64,000 nucleotides of DNA from Streptosporangium sp. NBC_01495 (GCF_036250735.1 NZ_CP109430.1:4774001-4838000), one strand, 5' to 3'; counted from the first letter of the stretch, positions 1 to 9,112 are shown. Notes: generated from the sequence alone by a model not told the origin. Program-made: numbers and translations.

Positions 1-1906
1 CCTGCGCCAGGTCGCCGCGGAGCAGGGAGATGCGGGCCAGGTAGGCGTGGATCATTCCCATCGGGAAGAGGATGCCGCGGTCCACGGCCGTGCGCAGCGC
101 CTGGTGCAGGCGCTGCTCGGCCTCGTCGAGCCGGTCGGTCACGATCATGGTGTGCAGCGCGGCCCAGATGGACGGACGCTCGGGGGTCAGCCGGTCGCCC
201 GCCAGTGCCGCCCGCGCCGGAGCGACGGCCTCCTCCGACGGCCCGCCCGCGAACAGCGCCTCCATGGAGAGCTGGGCGTTCAGCACCGCGTCGGACCGCC
301 CCGGGAGGTCGCGGAAGGCCGTGAGCCGTTCGGTCAGCATCGCGCGTGACGGCAGGTCGATACGGGCGATGCCGATCAGCTCGGCCGCGAGTTCGGCCGC
401 CAGCACCGGGTCCTCCTCGGGAGGCAGCTCGGCGGCGGCTTGGGTCAGCAGGACGACGGCCTTGCCCGGCTCGCCGCAGGCGTTGCGGAACCGGGCGAGG
501 CTGTAGGCGCACAGGGCGCCCTGCCGCGGGTCCTCGGCGAGATTCAGCGCCTCCGACAGGTTCGCCTCGGCCTCGGCCAGGGCCAGTTCGTGCACTTGGC
601 AGTTGCCCAGGCGCCGGCTCACCTCCGATCGCAGACCGGGCTCGGGCGGCTCGGCGCGGGCCCGTGCGAGGTAGACGGCGGCGATGCCGGTGGCGCCGCG
701 CTGCCGGGCTTGCTCGGCGGCGGCCAGCAGCAGCGTGACGTGCCCGGCGTCACCGGCCGGGACGGTACGCAGCAGGTGCGAGGCGACACGCTCGACAGGC
801 TCATCGGCCGCGCGCAGCACCGCCGCGGCGCGCTCGTGCTCGGCACCGCGCCTCGCGGGCGGCACCAGGCCGAGCACCACGTCGCGGACGACGGCGTGGG
901 TGAACGCGGGCGGGTCGTGCCGTTCGAAGACACCGTGCTGGACGAGACGCTCGGCCGCCGCGGAGGTCACCGCCGGCGGCAGGCCCGCCTGCCGGGCGAC
1001 CAGCGCCAGGGTGACGTCGTCGCCGAGGATCGCGACGGCGCGCGCCACCCGCTGCGCTTCCTCCGGCTGGCGGCGCAGCCGTGCGGTGACATACCGGCGC
1101 ACGGCGTCGGGACCGGCGTCGTGGACGGCGGTGACCGCCGCCGCGTCGGGTCGCACGGCGTCGCTCACCAGGACGCGCAGCAGCTCGCGCAGGAAGAGCG
1201 GGTTGCCGGAGGTGGTGGCGTGGCAGGCGGCGCAGAAAGCGTCGTCGGCCCCGGGACCGAACTCGCGCCGGATCAGTTGCGCTGCCCCTTGGAGGGTCAG
1301 GTGCCGCGGCTCCAGCAGCGTCACCTCACCGGCGGCCATGATGTCGTCCAGGTGGCCGTCGTCGCCCTGCTCGGCGGCCCGCGTAGTGACGACCACGGTC
1401 ACGGCCACCGACTCGACCCGGCGGGCGAGAAAGCCGAGGAACCGCAGGGACGGCTGATCGGCCCACTGAGCGTCGTCCACCAGGACGACCACAGGCGCGC
1501 GTTCCGACAGGCTCACCAGGAGCCAGTACAGGCCGTTGAGCAGTGGGAACAGTGTGGCCGCCTCCGCGCCGGGCGCCACGGCGGTCTCGGCGAACAGGCC
1601 CTCCGTCGCCTGGGCCGCCCCGGTGAAGAACACGGCCCGCTCCGTCGCGTCCCGTGGCAGCGCGGGTTCGAAGAGCTGGCGCACCACCCCGAAGGTGAAG
1701 TCACGCTCCAGCTGGGCCCCGCGTGCGGACAGGACCGTGGCGCCGGACGCGGCGGCGAAGTCGCGGGCGTGACGCAGCAGGGCCGTCTTGCCGAGGCCGG
1801 GCGCGGCGTCCAGGACGACGACGCTTCCCATTCCGGCCCGTGAGCGGATGAGCGAACGCTCCAGCGCGCGGATCTCCAGGTCGCGCTCCACCAGGCCGCC
1901 CGTCAA
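1..1906 (-). CDS. LAL-type AAA ATPase / LuxR regulator (partial, 5' part)
   Basis: The minus strand is open from a TTG at 1906, with GGAG eight bases upstream, to the window edge, giving about 635 codons. An in-frame GTG at 1891 is the alternative start, and an in-frame TAA lies upstream of both. The N-terminus has a Walker A loop (APGLGKTALL) and a Walker B-like VVLVDDAQWAD, followed by an Ala/Arg/Leu-rich helical region. That is the architecture of large ATP-binding LuxR (LAL, MalT-like) regulators, usually 850-1000 residues. The C-terminal LuxR helix-turn-helix would lie outside the window and is not seen. A similar complete protein is at 45729-48467. What it regulates cannot be told from here. 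Confidence 0.85.
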   Translation of the reverse strand, partial: MTGGLVERDLEIRALERSLIRSRAGMGSVVVLDAAPGLGKTALLRHARDFAAASGATVLSARGAQLERDFTFGVVRQLFEPALPRDATERAVFFTGAAQATEGLFAETAVAPGAEAATLFPLLNGLYWLLVSLSERAPVVVLVDDAQWADQPSLRFLGFLARRVESVAVTVVVTTRAAEQGDDGHLDDIMAAGEVTLLEPRHLTLQGAAQLIRREFGPGADDAFCAACHATTSGNPLFLRELLRVLVSDAVRPDAAAVTAVHDAGPDAVRRYVTARLRRQPEEAQRVARAVAILGDDVTLALVARQAGLPPAVTSAAAERLVQHGVFERHDPPAFTHAVVRDVVLGLVPPARRGAEHERAAAVLRAADEPVERVASHLLRTVPAGDAGHVTLLLAAAEQARQRGATGIAAVYLARARAEPPEPGLRSEVSRRLGNCQVHELALAEAEANLSEALNLAEDPRQGALCAYSLARFRNACGEPGKAVVLLTQAAAELPPEEDPVLAAELAAELIGIARIDLPSRAMLTERLTAFRDLPGRSDAVLNAQLSMEALFAGGPSEEAVAPARAALAGDRLTPERPSIWAALHTMIVTDRLDEAEQRLHQALRTAVDRGILFPMGMIHAYLARISLLRGDLAQ

Positions 1907-1996
1907 GAGAGCACTCCGCGCCTCACGCTCCGGATCTTACCTCACACGAGCACGACGCCCAGGTCCCGCGCTCCTGCTGGAGGTGCACGCCTGAAC

Positions 1997-2200
1997 CGGG
2001 TTCCTGGACGCCTGCGTGCACCTGGCCGATATCTCCACCCGCATGGACGACCTGCCCAAGACGCTGGTGGCGCTGCTGATCGGCGAGGCCTGCAACGTCG
2101 GGCTGACGCCCGTGATCAAGGCCGGGGATGAGGTGCTGACCCGGGGCGACTCTCGCACATGGATCAGAACCATGTGCGCGGCGATCCGAAGTATCCGTCG
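1997..2200 (+). pseudogene. Tn3-family transposase fragment (middle part)
   Basis: One frame reads LIGEACNVGLTPVIK followed by an LTRG motif. After a frameshift near 2142 another frame reads RLSHMDQNHVRG. In Tn3-family transposases this block (ACNIGL...LTR.RLSHVDQNY) precedes the second catalytic region. An in-frame stop lies just upstream and no transposase sequence follows, so it is a short decayed remnant. Other parts of a Tn3 transposase, not overlapping this one, are at 20839-21042 and 49838-50552. Family assignment is from motif recall. Confidence 0.65.
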
Positions 2201-2274
2201 GTGATCGTGGACCAGCTGCGGGCTCAGGGCGTGCCGATCCCCGCACCGGCCGAAGCCCGTTCCGTTCATACCGT

Positions 2275-2892
2275 TCACCGGACAGCCCCCGGCCCAGGCG
2301 GCTCGGGAGGAGCACGTGGTTCGGATGGTCCGGGCGGGCCGGGGGTGCCCGATGGTCTGGGAGGGCCCGACGGCCCCGGGGAGATATTGCCGCGTGGTGC
2401 GGAGGGGGCTCTGTCTCGTCGCAGCCGGACGGCGTAGGCGATCGCCGATCCGGCGAAGAGCACACCGGTCACCAGCAGCCATCGTCCCAGGTAGGGGCTC
2501 GTGTCCAATGTCGTCGCCCCCCGATAGGTGCGCGAGGATCCCCCGAGGATGAGGGGGAACCAGACGATCAGCAGCAGTCCGGACAGGCCGGCCGGTACGC
2601 GCAGGTAGTTGGTCATCGGCGGCCACCGGACGCCGGGCCGTGGCCGGGGGCGCCACCGGTTCGACCGTGCGGCGACGTCGGCGAGGGAGTAGAGGGGGAA
2701 CAGCACGAGGTCGTGGACGATCGCGGCGCCGACGAACCACAGCAGGAATCCCACCCAGATGCCCGCGACGACGACGCGGCTGGCGGCGTACCCGGCCAGT
2801 GCGAAGCAGGCGAGCAGCGCGAGCAGATGCAACGGGTCGGCGCCGTAGCGGGTGGTCGCCCGCCGGCGCAGGTCACGGATCCGGGATCTCAT
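2275..2892 (-). CDS. Small polytopic membrane protein, partner of oxidoreductase
   Basis: 205 residues. The ATG at 2892 overlaps the TGA of the upstream molybdopterin oxidoreductase in an ATGA, so the two are translationally coupled. Hydrophobic segments are at about residues 18-35, 40-62, 94-115 and 130-150. The last 40 residues are Pro/Gly-rich and collagen-like (repeats such as GPPGP) with no hydrophobic stretch. I do not recognise a named family. A gene of the same size, membrane pattern and coupling sits at 10758-11405 behind the second oxidoreductase. This suggests both are membrane partners of the fused cytochrome-b/molybdenum enzymes, perhaps in assembly or electron transfer; that role is inferred. 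Confidence 0.8.
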   Translation of the reverse strand: MRSRIRDLRRRATTRYGADPLHLLALLACFALAGYAASRVVVAGIWVGFLLWFVGAAIVHDLVLFPLYSLADVAARSNRWRPRPRPGVRWPPMTNYLRVPAGLSGLLLIVWFPLILGGSSRTYRGATTLDTSPYLGRWLLVTGVLFAGSAIAYAVRLRRDRAPSAPRGNISPGPSGPPRPSGTPGPPGPSEPRAPPEPPGPGAVR

Positions 2893-4244
2893 GAAACGGC
2901 CGGCAGGAAGTCGAGCCGGCGCACCCACTTGGTGTTGTGCACGCCGGGGGCGTTCGGGACCATGATCCGGGCCGGGAACCCGTGGTTGAGGGAGAGGTCG
3001 GCGCCGTTGACCCGCAACGCCAGCAGGGAACGGGGATCGGCCACCTGCTGGGCGCTCAGCGACGCGTGGCTGAACACGCCCCCCATCTGCAGGGACCGGA
3101 CGAAGACGTCGGACCCGCCCACCGCCGCTCCGGCCAGCCGCGCCAGATCTGCCAGGCGCACGCCGGTCCACGTCTGCTCGGTCGACCACCCCTCCACGCA
3201 GGCGATCGGCAGCCGGTAGGTGTACAGCGGCATCGCCAGCAGATCGGCGCGGGACAGTCGCGCCGGGTGTGGCCCGATCAGTGTGAGCCGCCACTGCGGG
3301 CCCATCCCCGCCATGTCGACGCCCACGTCGGCCGCTGTTTTGTTCACCTGGAAGTCGTTCGGTCCCGTGCCGTAGACGCGCCCGTGGGGGGCCAGCAGCG
3401 CGGTGCGCCGCAGTGGCCCGTCGATGGTCTGGCCGACGGACAGGCCGAACATCAGCATCGAGCCGCCGCCGACGAAGGCGAGCAGGCCGCGCCGGGACAC
3501 GGTGGGCGGCGCCGGGTCGGCGGCGACCAGACCATCGGGATCGGGTGGTTCGGGGTGGGTGTCGGCCAGGCCGGTGCGCAGCTCACGGCGGATGTCGCGT
3601 GATCGCAGCGCACTGATCATCCGCGGCAGTTTGAAGGCGACGTGGACCACGAACGCCGCCAGGAAGATCCAGGCGCCGTACAGGTGCGCCGGGTAGAAGG
3701 AGAACGGGAACACGTAGAAGAGCTGGATGTTGAGGATGCCGGTGACGAACTCGAACACCGCTCCGCCGACCAGGAGCAGCAGGCTGGCCCGTTCCACCGC
3801 CTCGGCCGGGGAACGGGCGGGCGGCCAGGCGAACAGTTTGTGGATGACCGACCACAGCTTGGCCAGCAGCACCGGCACCAGCGTCAGCCCGAGGATGACG
3901 TGCGTCCCCTGGGTGAACCGGTACAGCCACACCGGACGCGTGGGCCAGTCGAAGAGATAGAAACCCAGCAGCCCCTTGCCGGGGGTTATGTCGTTGCCCG
4001 GCAGCCGGGGATTGTAAGCGGCGTACGACAGCAGCCCGGTGATCGCCAGGATGGGGATGCCGATCAGCAGCACGAGGCCGAACACCGAGGTCAGCCACGG
4101 GCCGCGCAGCGGGCTGCGCCAGAACTCCTGCCGGAACGGGCCGGGCGGCGGATGTTCGCGCAACCACCCGCTGAGGCCTCGGCCGGGGTCCGGAGCGGGC
4201 TCGCCGTCGTGCTGGGCGGGTCCTGGCGATGGTCGATCTGACAC
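2889..4244 (-). CDS. Cytochrome b-like membrane domain fused to molybdopterin oxidoreductase
   Basis: 451 residues from a GTG start. Residues about 45-210 form a four-helix membrane domain with histidines at 114, 187 and 201, as in di-haem cytochrome b subunits. A twin-arginine-like segment, SRRGLLAFVGGG, at 250-261 leads into an oxidoreductase domain of the sulfite-oxidase/YedY type. Cys349 in LPIACVEGWS is the expected molybdenum-ligating cysteine. The C-terminus keeps the conserved NHGFPARIMVPNAPG loop. It resembles a MsrP/MsrQ-like pair fused in one chain, which would place the Mo-domain outside the membrane. The substrate is unknown. It is coupled to the membrane gene downstream and is paralogous to 11402-12589. 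Confidence 0.85.
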   Translation of the reverse strand: MSDRPSPGPAQHDGEPAPDPGRGLSGWLREHPPPGPFRQEFWRSPLRGPWLTSVFGLVLLIGIPILAITGLLSYAAYNPRLPGNDITPGKGLLGFYLFDWPTRPVWLYRFTQGTHVILGLTLVPVLLAKLWSVIHKLFAWPPARSPAEAVERASLLLLVGGAVFEFVTGILNIQLFYVFPFSFYPAHLYGAWIFLAAFVVHVAFKLPRMISALRSRDIRRELRTGLADTHPEPPDPDGLVAADPAPPTVSRRGLLAFVGGGSMLMFGLSVGQTIDGPLRRTALLAPHGRVYGTGPNDFQVNKTAADVGVDMAGMGPQWRLTLIGPHPARLSRADLLAMPLYTYRLPIACVEGWSTEQTWTGVRLADLARLAGAAVGGSDVFVRSLQMGGVFSHASLSAQQVADPRSLLALRVNGADLSLNHGFPARIMVPNAPGVHNTKWVRRLDFLPAVS

Positions 4245-4606
4245 GGATCACCCCCGGAGTCAGTGCCTGACGCGAAACTGAGGAACACTCATATAAGCAG
4301 CCCAGCATGGGCCCATAAGTTCCGTTTCCGATAGAAAGGCCCTTCTGGGCATTGTAACTTACCGTTATAAATCTTGATCTGACAGTCATCGGGGTGTTCT
4401 CGCCCGGACGGGTGCCCGATACCGAGGACGACCGGGGCGGCTGGGTGAGCGACGGCGCGGGGAGGGGGCAGGCGGCCGAACCGGCGTACGGGGCGGGTAA
4501 CCGGTCGATGCGCGTCCGCCGCGGAGCCGAGGCGAAGTTCTTACGGGCCGCGAACTTTTCGCGCCGTTCTCCGGCCGCCACCGGATCAGGCAATAGCGTC
4601 GGCGGG
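4245..4606. promoter_or_regulatory. Divergent intergenic region
   Basis: 362 bases between divergent starts at 4244 (minus) and 4607 (plus). It contains the only clearly AT-richer patch nearby, about 4310-4385, with TTATAAAT and TATAAG-like hexamers on either strand. Both divergent promoters are expected here. I could not fix individual -35/-10 pairs, and saw no coding frame that looks real. Confidence 0.4.
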
Positions 4607-5611
4607 ATGAGGGTACTGGTAACCGGTGCGGCCGGTTTCATCGGAAGTCATGTGACCGAGCTGCTGGAGGCGGCCGGCCACGAGGTCGCCGGTCTCGACC
4701 TCCGGCCCCGGGGCGGGCACCTGGTCGGCGACGTGCGCGACACCGAGCTGCTCACCCGGTCGTTGCGTGGAGTGGACGCGGTGGTCCACCAGGCGGCGAA
4801 GGTCGGCCTCGGAGTCGATGTCTCCGATCTGCCGGACTACGCGTCGGTCAACGTGTACGGCACTGCCGTACTGCTCGCGGCCATGGCGGAACGCGATGTG
4901 GGACGGCTGGTCCTGGCCTCGTCGATGGTGGTGTACGGCGAGGGCGCCTACGACTGCCCGGGACACGGCAGGGTCCGGCCCGGCCCGCGTTCGCGGGAGG
5001 ATCTCGCCCGCGGCGCGTTCGAGCCCCGCTGCTCGCGGTGCGGAGCGGAGCTGACCCCGGCCGTGATCAACGAGGACGCGCCCCCGGACCCCCGCAACGC
5101 CTACGCCACGACCAAGCTCGCCCAGGAGCATCTGGCCGCCAACTGGGCGCGGGAGGTCGGCGGCACGGTGGTCGCGCTGCGCTACCACAACGTCTACGGG
5201 CCGAGGATGCCCAGGAACACCCCCTACTCCGGGGTGGCCGCGATCTTCCGATCCGCGCTGGAGGCGGGCAGGGCCCCCCGGGTGTTCGAGGACGGCCGCC
5301 AGCGGCGTGACTTCGTGCACGTCGGGGACGTGGCCCGCGCCAATCTCGCGGCCCTCGGAGCCGTTTCCCCCCGGGGGGCGCTGACGGCCTGCAACGTGGC
5401 CAGCGGCGAACCGCGCACGATCGGGGAGATGGCCTCCGCTCTCGCGGCCGAGCACGGGGGTCCCGAACCGGTCACCACCGGCGAGTATCGTCTCGGCGAC
5501 GTGCGGCACATCGTCGCCGCCCCCGACCGCGCCGCACGTGATCTCGGGTTCCGCGCGGAGATCGGGTTCGCCGAGGGGATGCGGGAGTTCGCCGGGGCGC
5601 CCCTGGGCTGA
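4607..5611 (+). CDS. NAD-dependent epimerase/dehydratase (extended SDR)
   Basis: 334 residues. I chose the ATG at 4607 because the protein then begins MRVLVTGAAGFIGSH, the Rossmann GxxGxxG fold, with no leader. Active-site features are SSMVVYG (Ser105/106) and YATTK (Tyr166, Lys170), so the SDR triad is intact. Residues 112-155 form an insert with Cys117 and a CxxC pair (142, 145), which is more than typical UDP-glucose 4-epimerases carry and may bind zinc. The C-terminal RRDFVHVGDVARA motif is standard for sugar-nucleotide epimerases. Neighbouring glycosyltransferase genes suggest it supplies an activated sugar for a cell-envelope glycan. Confidence 0.9.
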   Translation: MRVLVTGAAGFIGSHVTELLEAAGHEVAGLDLRPRGGHLVGDVRDTELLTRSLRGVDAVVHQAAKVGLGVDVSDLPDYASVNVYGTAVLLAAMAERDVGRLVLASSMVVYGEGAYDCPGHGRVRPGPRSREDLARGAFEPRCSRCGAELTPAVINEDAPPDPRNAYATTKLAQEHLAANWAREVGGTVVALRYHNVYGPRMPRNTPYSGVAAIFRSALEAGRAPRVFEDGRQRRDFVHVGDVARANLAALGAVSPRGALTACNVASGEPRTIGEMASALAAEHGGPEPVTTGEYRLGDVRHIVAAPDRAARDLGFRAEIGFAEGMREFAGAPLG

Positions 5612-5736
5612 CCCTCCACCGCGTCGACATCGCATATGCCGGGTCCGCGCTCCGCCCCTCGGCGGCCATACCCGTCCCGGACGCTCCCGGGCTCACCGGG
5701 CTGCCACGGTGGGTAGCGGCACACGAGTCCGGTGGA

Positions 5737-7101
5737 TCACCAAGGGGAGATGACGAGGCCCTGCAGCAGGAGTCCGGTCAGGGCCTGGACGGCGAGCCAC
5801 CGGCGGTCCGGCGCCTCCGGCGACCTCGGCGCCCAGGCTGCGGCCAGGACGATCCAGGTGGCGTAGGGCAGCCAGATGCGCTCGACCTCTCCTCTGGTCA
5901 CCCCGCTGACGTCCAGGGCGAGCACGGCCACGATCGCCGCCGCGACCAGGGCGCGCGCGCCGCCGGACGTCATCCGTACCAGGCCCGCGGCGGTCGCCGG
6001 GCCGGTCAGCAGGGCCAGCACGGCCAGGTTGGCGATCAGGAAGTAGAGGTAGGGCCGGGCCGCGCCGGGGTCGGCGGCCCACTCCGCGTGGGTGGCGAGC
6101 ACCCCCGACGGCCACAGGAAGCCGCCCGCGGCGAAGGCGGCCGTGACCGCCGCCGCCCCCGCCAGGCAGGCGACCGCGGTCGCGCGGGAGATCCTCGCGG
6201 CGAGGGCGGCGACCACCGGGATCAGCAGGTAGGGCACCAGGCCGTAGCTGAGGTACGGCAGGGCCCCCAGCGACACTCCGGCCGCCACCCCCGTGAGAAC
6301 GCGAATCCTGCCCCCGGCACCCCCGCACACCAGCAGGGCCACTCCCCAGGCGCCCACCCCCGCGAAGAAGGCGTCCATGCTCGTGGCGATCCACACCGCG
6401 GCCGGGCTCAGCGCGAGGCAGGGCAGCGCGAGCCGGGCGCTCTCCTCCCCGGCGAGTCGCCGGACGGTGAGCGCGACGGCCACGACCGCCGAGCAGCCGA
6501 CCACCACGACCAGCACCGCCGCCCAGAACGGCCCGGGCAGCCCCACCCTCGCCAGGGACCAGAGCACCAGCACGGGCAACGGCGGGTGCCCCCGCACATG
6601 GGTGGGATAGCCGGGAAGCCGCTCGGTGAAGGAGGCCAGCCACCCCAGCGGGTCGTCCCCCACCGCGGGCAGCACGGCCAGGTACTCGTACCGGCTGGTG
6701 AACGGGTGGGCCAGCCCTTCGCCGGAGACGGCCAGCAGCACCGTCCACGCCAGAGCCGTGCCGTACGCGACGAGCAGGGCCGCCCCGAAACGCAGCCGCG
6801 CGGTCAGGGCGGGCAGCACGGCGACCGCGAGGACGCCGAGGAGCAGGGGCGGCAGAAGCGAGACCGACGGCGTGCGGAAGTGCCCGTGCAGGGGCGGCAG
6901 ATGGTCGATGGGCAGCAGGCCCAGCGCGTGCAGGACGGCCCCGGCGGCGAACGCCACGACGACGAGCGAGGCCCAGACTGCGAGCGCCGGCCCGCTCCGG
7001 CGACCGCCGGGACCGCCGGGACCGCCGGGACCGAAAGCCTTCCGCAACGGCCCATATGCCGCGCGCGGGTCCCTGACCTGCTGCCGGGAGTGTTTGATCA
7101 C
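5737..7101 (-). CDS. GT-C type membrane glycosyltransferase / mannosyltransferase-like
   Basis: 454 residues from GTG at 7101, with about eleven predicted hydrophobic segments. After the first segment comes a long outer loop containing HPFTSRYEYLA, consistent with the GT39/ArnT-like GT-C superfamily that uses polyprenyl-phosphate sugars. A Gly/Pro run near residues 25-34 comes from tandem CCGGGACCG units at about 7010-7036. It converges with the epimerase. With the adjacent GT2 (possibly a polyprenyl-phosphate sugar synthase) it could form a lipid-linked sugar transfer pathway. The donor and acceptor are unknown. Confidence 0.75.
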   Translation of the reverse strand: MIKHSRQQVRDPRAAYGPLRKAFGPGGPGGPGGRRSGPALAVWASLVVVAFAAGAVLHALGLLPIDHLPPLHGHFRTPSVSLLPPLLLGVLAVAVLPALTARLRFGAALLVAYGTALAWTVLLAVSGEGLAHPFTSRYEYLAVLPAVGDDPLGWLASFTERLPGYPTHVRGHPPLPVLVLWSLARVGLPGPFWAAVLVVVVGCSAVVAVALTVRRLAGEESARLALPCLALSPAAVWIATSMDAFFAGVGAWGVALLVCGGAGGRIRVLTGVAAGVSLGALPYLSYGLVPYLLIPVVAALAARISRATAVACLAGAAAVTAAFAAGGFLWPSGVLATHAEWAADPGAARPYLYFLIANLAVLALLTGPATAAGLVRMTSGGARALVAAAIVAVLALDVSGVTRGEVERIWLPYATWIVLAAAWAPRSPEAPDRRWLAVQALTGLLLQGLVISPW

Positions 7102-7192
7102 CCTTCTAGATTAGGTACGAGCCGCGTTTTTTCCGGAACACGTCACTGCTCCGTAAGGGTTGAGGGACCCTGTCGACCTTAGCGTCTCAAGC

Positions 7193-7858
7193 ATGGAGAT
7201 CGATGTGGTGCTCCCGTGCCTGGACGAGGAGACGGCCCTGCCGTGGGTGCTGGAGCGGATGCCTGACGGTTACCGGCCGATCGTGGTGGACAACGGTTCC
7301 ACGGACGGATCGGCGCGGGTCGCGGCCGAGCTGGGAGCGCTGGTGGTGAGCGAGCCCAGACGCGGGTTCGGCGCCGCCTGTCACGCGGGACTGCTGGCCT
7401 CGACCGGCGAGGTGGTGTGCTTCATGGACGCCGACGCGTCGCTGGACCCGGGCCAGCTTCCACGGGTGACCGAGCCGGTCGTCTCGGGTCACGCCGACCT
7501 GATGCTCGGCAGGCGGATCCCCGTGCCGGGAGCGGCCTGGCCGCTGCACGCGCGGCTGGGCAACGCCTTCCTCGGCCGGCGGCTGGCCGGCCGTACCGGC
7601 ACGAGGCTCCGCGACATCGGCCCGATGCGTGCCTGCCGCCGCGCGGACCTTCTGGCCCTGAACCTGGCCGACCGGCGCTTCGGTTACCCGCTGGAGATGG
7701 TGCTGCGGGCGGCCAACCGGGGCTGGCGGATCGCCGAGACCGGGGTGGACTACCTGCCTCGCACCGGGCGGTCCAAGGTCACCGGCACCGTACGCGGCAC
7801 GCTGCGCGCGGTCGGCGACATGCGCAAGGTCCTGAGCGAGCCGGACGGCGCGAGATGA
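7193..7858 (+). CDS. Family 2 glycosyltransferase
   Basis: 221 residues. The start is placed at ATG 7193 so that the protein opens MEIDVVLPCLDEETALP, the usual GT2 beginning. VVDNGSTDGS and FMDADASLDPG provide the GT-A nucleotide- and metal-binding DxD elements. Length and fold match dolichyl/polyprenyl-phosphate mannose or glucose synthases without membrane tails. Its TGA overlaps the ATG of the next gene (ATGA), so the two are co-translated. Beside a GT-C enzyme, the likely role is charging polyprenyl phosphate with a sugar. Confidence 0.88.
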   Translation: MEIDVVLPCLDEETALPWVLERMPDGYRPIVVDNGSTDGSARVAAELGALVVSEPRRGFGAACHAGLLASTGEVVCFMDADASLDPGQLPRVTEPVVSGHADLMLGRRIPVPGAAWPLHARLGNAFLGRRLAGRTGTRLRDIGPMRACRRADLLALNLADRRFGYPLEMVLRAANRGWRIAETGVDYLPRTGRSKVTGTVRGTLRAVGDMRKVLSEPDGAR

Positions 7859-8718
7859 CCGGCGATCGCAGCGAGACGCGGCAGAGCGCGCACGCCCGGG
7901 AGCACGGGCGGCCCGGCGCGCCCCGCGCGGCGGGAGACGGACGGCGTGACCCGCTCTCGTGCCGGGTCGTCGACGACATCGACGGTGGAGGCCAGATCGT
8001 CGTCATCGCCAAGGAACCGGTGGCCGGGCGGGTCAAGACCAGGCTCACCCCTCCGTTCAGCCCCGCCGAGGCCGCCGCCCTGGCCACCGCCGCGCTGGCC
8101 GACACCCTGGACGCGGTGGCCGGCGCCCCGGCACGCCACCGGGTGCTGGCACTGCGCGGCGGCACCGGCCCCTGGCTGCCGCCGGGCTTCGCCGTCCTGC
8201 CGCAGCGGGGCACCGGGCTGGACGAGCGGCTCGCCGCCGCCTTCGAGGACGCCCACCGGGCCCGCCCGCTACCCGTGGTCCTGATCGGCATGGACACCCC
8301 GCAGGTCACCCCCGCGCTCCTGGCCGACGCGATGGCCGGGCTGGCCACCCGCGACGCCGTGTTCGGCCCTGCGGCCGACGGCGGGTTCTGGCTGCTCGGC
8401 CTGCGCCGGCCCGACCCCGCGCTCCTGCTCGGCGTGCCGATGTCGAAGCCCACGACGGGCGCAGCCCAGCTGTCGCGGCTGCGCGCGGCGGGTCTGTCGG
8501 TGGGGATGCTGCCCCTGCTGCGGGACGTCGACACCGCCGGCGACGCCGAGGCGGTGGCGGCCCAGGCGCCCTCGTCCCGCTTCGCCGCCGCCCTCGCCGC
8601 CCTCGCCGCGCTCGGGACGGGAGGCGGGGAAAGGCCAGGTCGATCAGCCAGTCGGCCAGGACACGCACCTTCCTCTCCCCTCCGGGAAGCTTGGCCAGAT
8701 AGATCGCCCACCACATGA
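7855..8718 (+). CDS. DUF2064 (glycosyltransferase-A-fold / nucleotidyltransferase-like) protein
   Basis: 287 residues, ATG overlapping the GT2 stop. After about 45 low-complexity residues comes IVVIAKEPVAGRVKTRL, the characteristic DUF2064 start, then VLIGMDTPQVTP and GPAADGGFWLLGL. The fold is related to CofC/MobA-type nucleotidyltransferases. Function is not established, though the gene often travels with GT2 genes. The last roughly 35 codons, after RFAAALAALAALG, run through DNA that encodes an NADH dehydrogenase tail on the other strand. The natural C-terminus was probably replaced by a deletion junction near 8612. Confidence 0.85.
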   Translation: MTGDRSETRQSAHAREHGRPGAPRAAGDGRRDPLSCRVVDDIDGGGQIVVIAKEPVAGRVKTRLTPPFSPAEAAALATAALADTLDAVAGAPARHRVLALRGGTGPWLPPGFAVLPQRGTGLDERLAAAFEDAHRARPLPVVLIGMDTPQVTPALLADAMAGLATRDAVFGPAADGGFWLLGLRRPDPALLLGVPMSKPTTGAAQLSRLRAAGLSVGMLPLLRDVDTAGDAEAVAAQAPSSRFAAALAALAALGTGGGERPGRSASRPGHAPSSPLREAWPDRSPTT

Positions 8719-8803
8719 TCCAGGCGAGCAGCCCTGACAGCCTGCGGCCGCGGATCTCGGCCACGGCGGTGCGGTTCCCCAGCGCCACCAGGATGCCTAG
8801 GCC
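8612..8803 (-). pseudogene. Type II NADH dehydrogenase, C-terminal remnant
   Basis: The minus strand encodes LVALGNRTAVAEIRG, LSGLLAWIMWWAIYLAKL and VRVLADWLIDL in one frame. This is the C-terminal membrane-anchoring segment typical of NDH-2 enzymes. No FAD/NADH-binding part is upstream and the natural stop is missing, so only about 64 codons survive. It overlaps the 3' end of the DUF2064 gene, marking a deletion that joined two loci. Confidence 0.6.
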
Positions 8804-9013
8804 CCGGAAGCGGGACTCCGCGGGCGGGCGGCCACGGAGTACGGCGGCGATTCCGCGTTCGTGACGCACTATCCGTTGGATTTTCGGCCAGGACCCCAGG
8901 GACCCCGTGAGTCCGCCGACACCCATCCTGACCAGGGTGTCGGCGCGGGGCCCCACCAGTAGGCCCCGCACCCAGTCAGAACGGCGTCTCGGCGGCGGCG
9001 ACACTCCTCCCGA

Positions 9014-9112
9014 TCACCGGCCGGCGACGGTCGGCACCCAGTAGACGGTCTCCAGCACGAAGTCCTCCCGCGCCTGGCCGCGGCGGCGGATCTTGGCGCG
9101 CGCTCGTGGCCT
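9014..9112 (-). pseudogene. Tyrosine recombinase fragment (central part)
   Basis: A short minus-strand stretch reads KIRRRGQAREDFVLETVYW before a stop. The same block lies between the first catalytic Arg and the HxxR box in a large actinobacterial integrase family. It is exactly the block missing from the broken integrase at 53679-54414. Only about 32 codons remain. Assignment is by motif recall. Confidence 0.5.

Noticed and set aside
440..1843. 467-codon open frame on the plus strand
   Set aside because: It is the antisense shadow of the LAL regulator on the minus strand, whose Walker motifs and codon-position GC are convincing. The plus-strand translation shows no domain and has biased Arg/Gly/Gln composition.
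7010..7036. Tandem CCGGGACCG-type units as a regulatory repeat
   Set aside because: The units fall in frame in the glycosyltransferase N-terminus and encode a Gly-Pro run. No other repeat structure is present.
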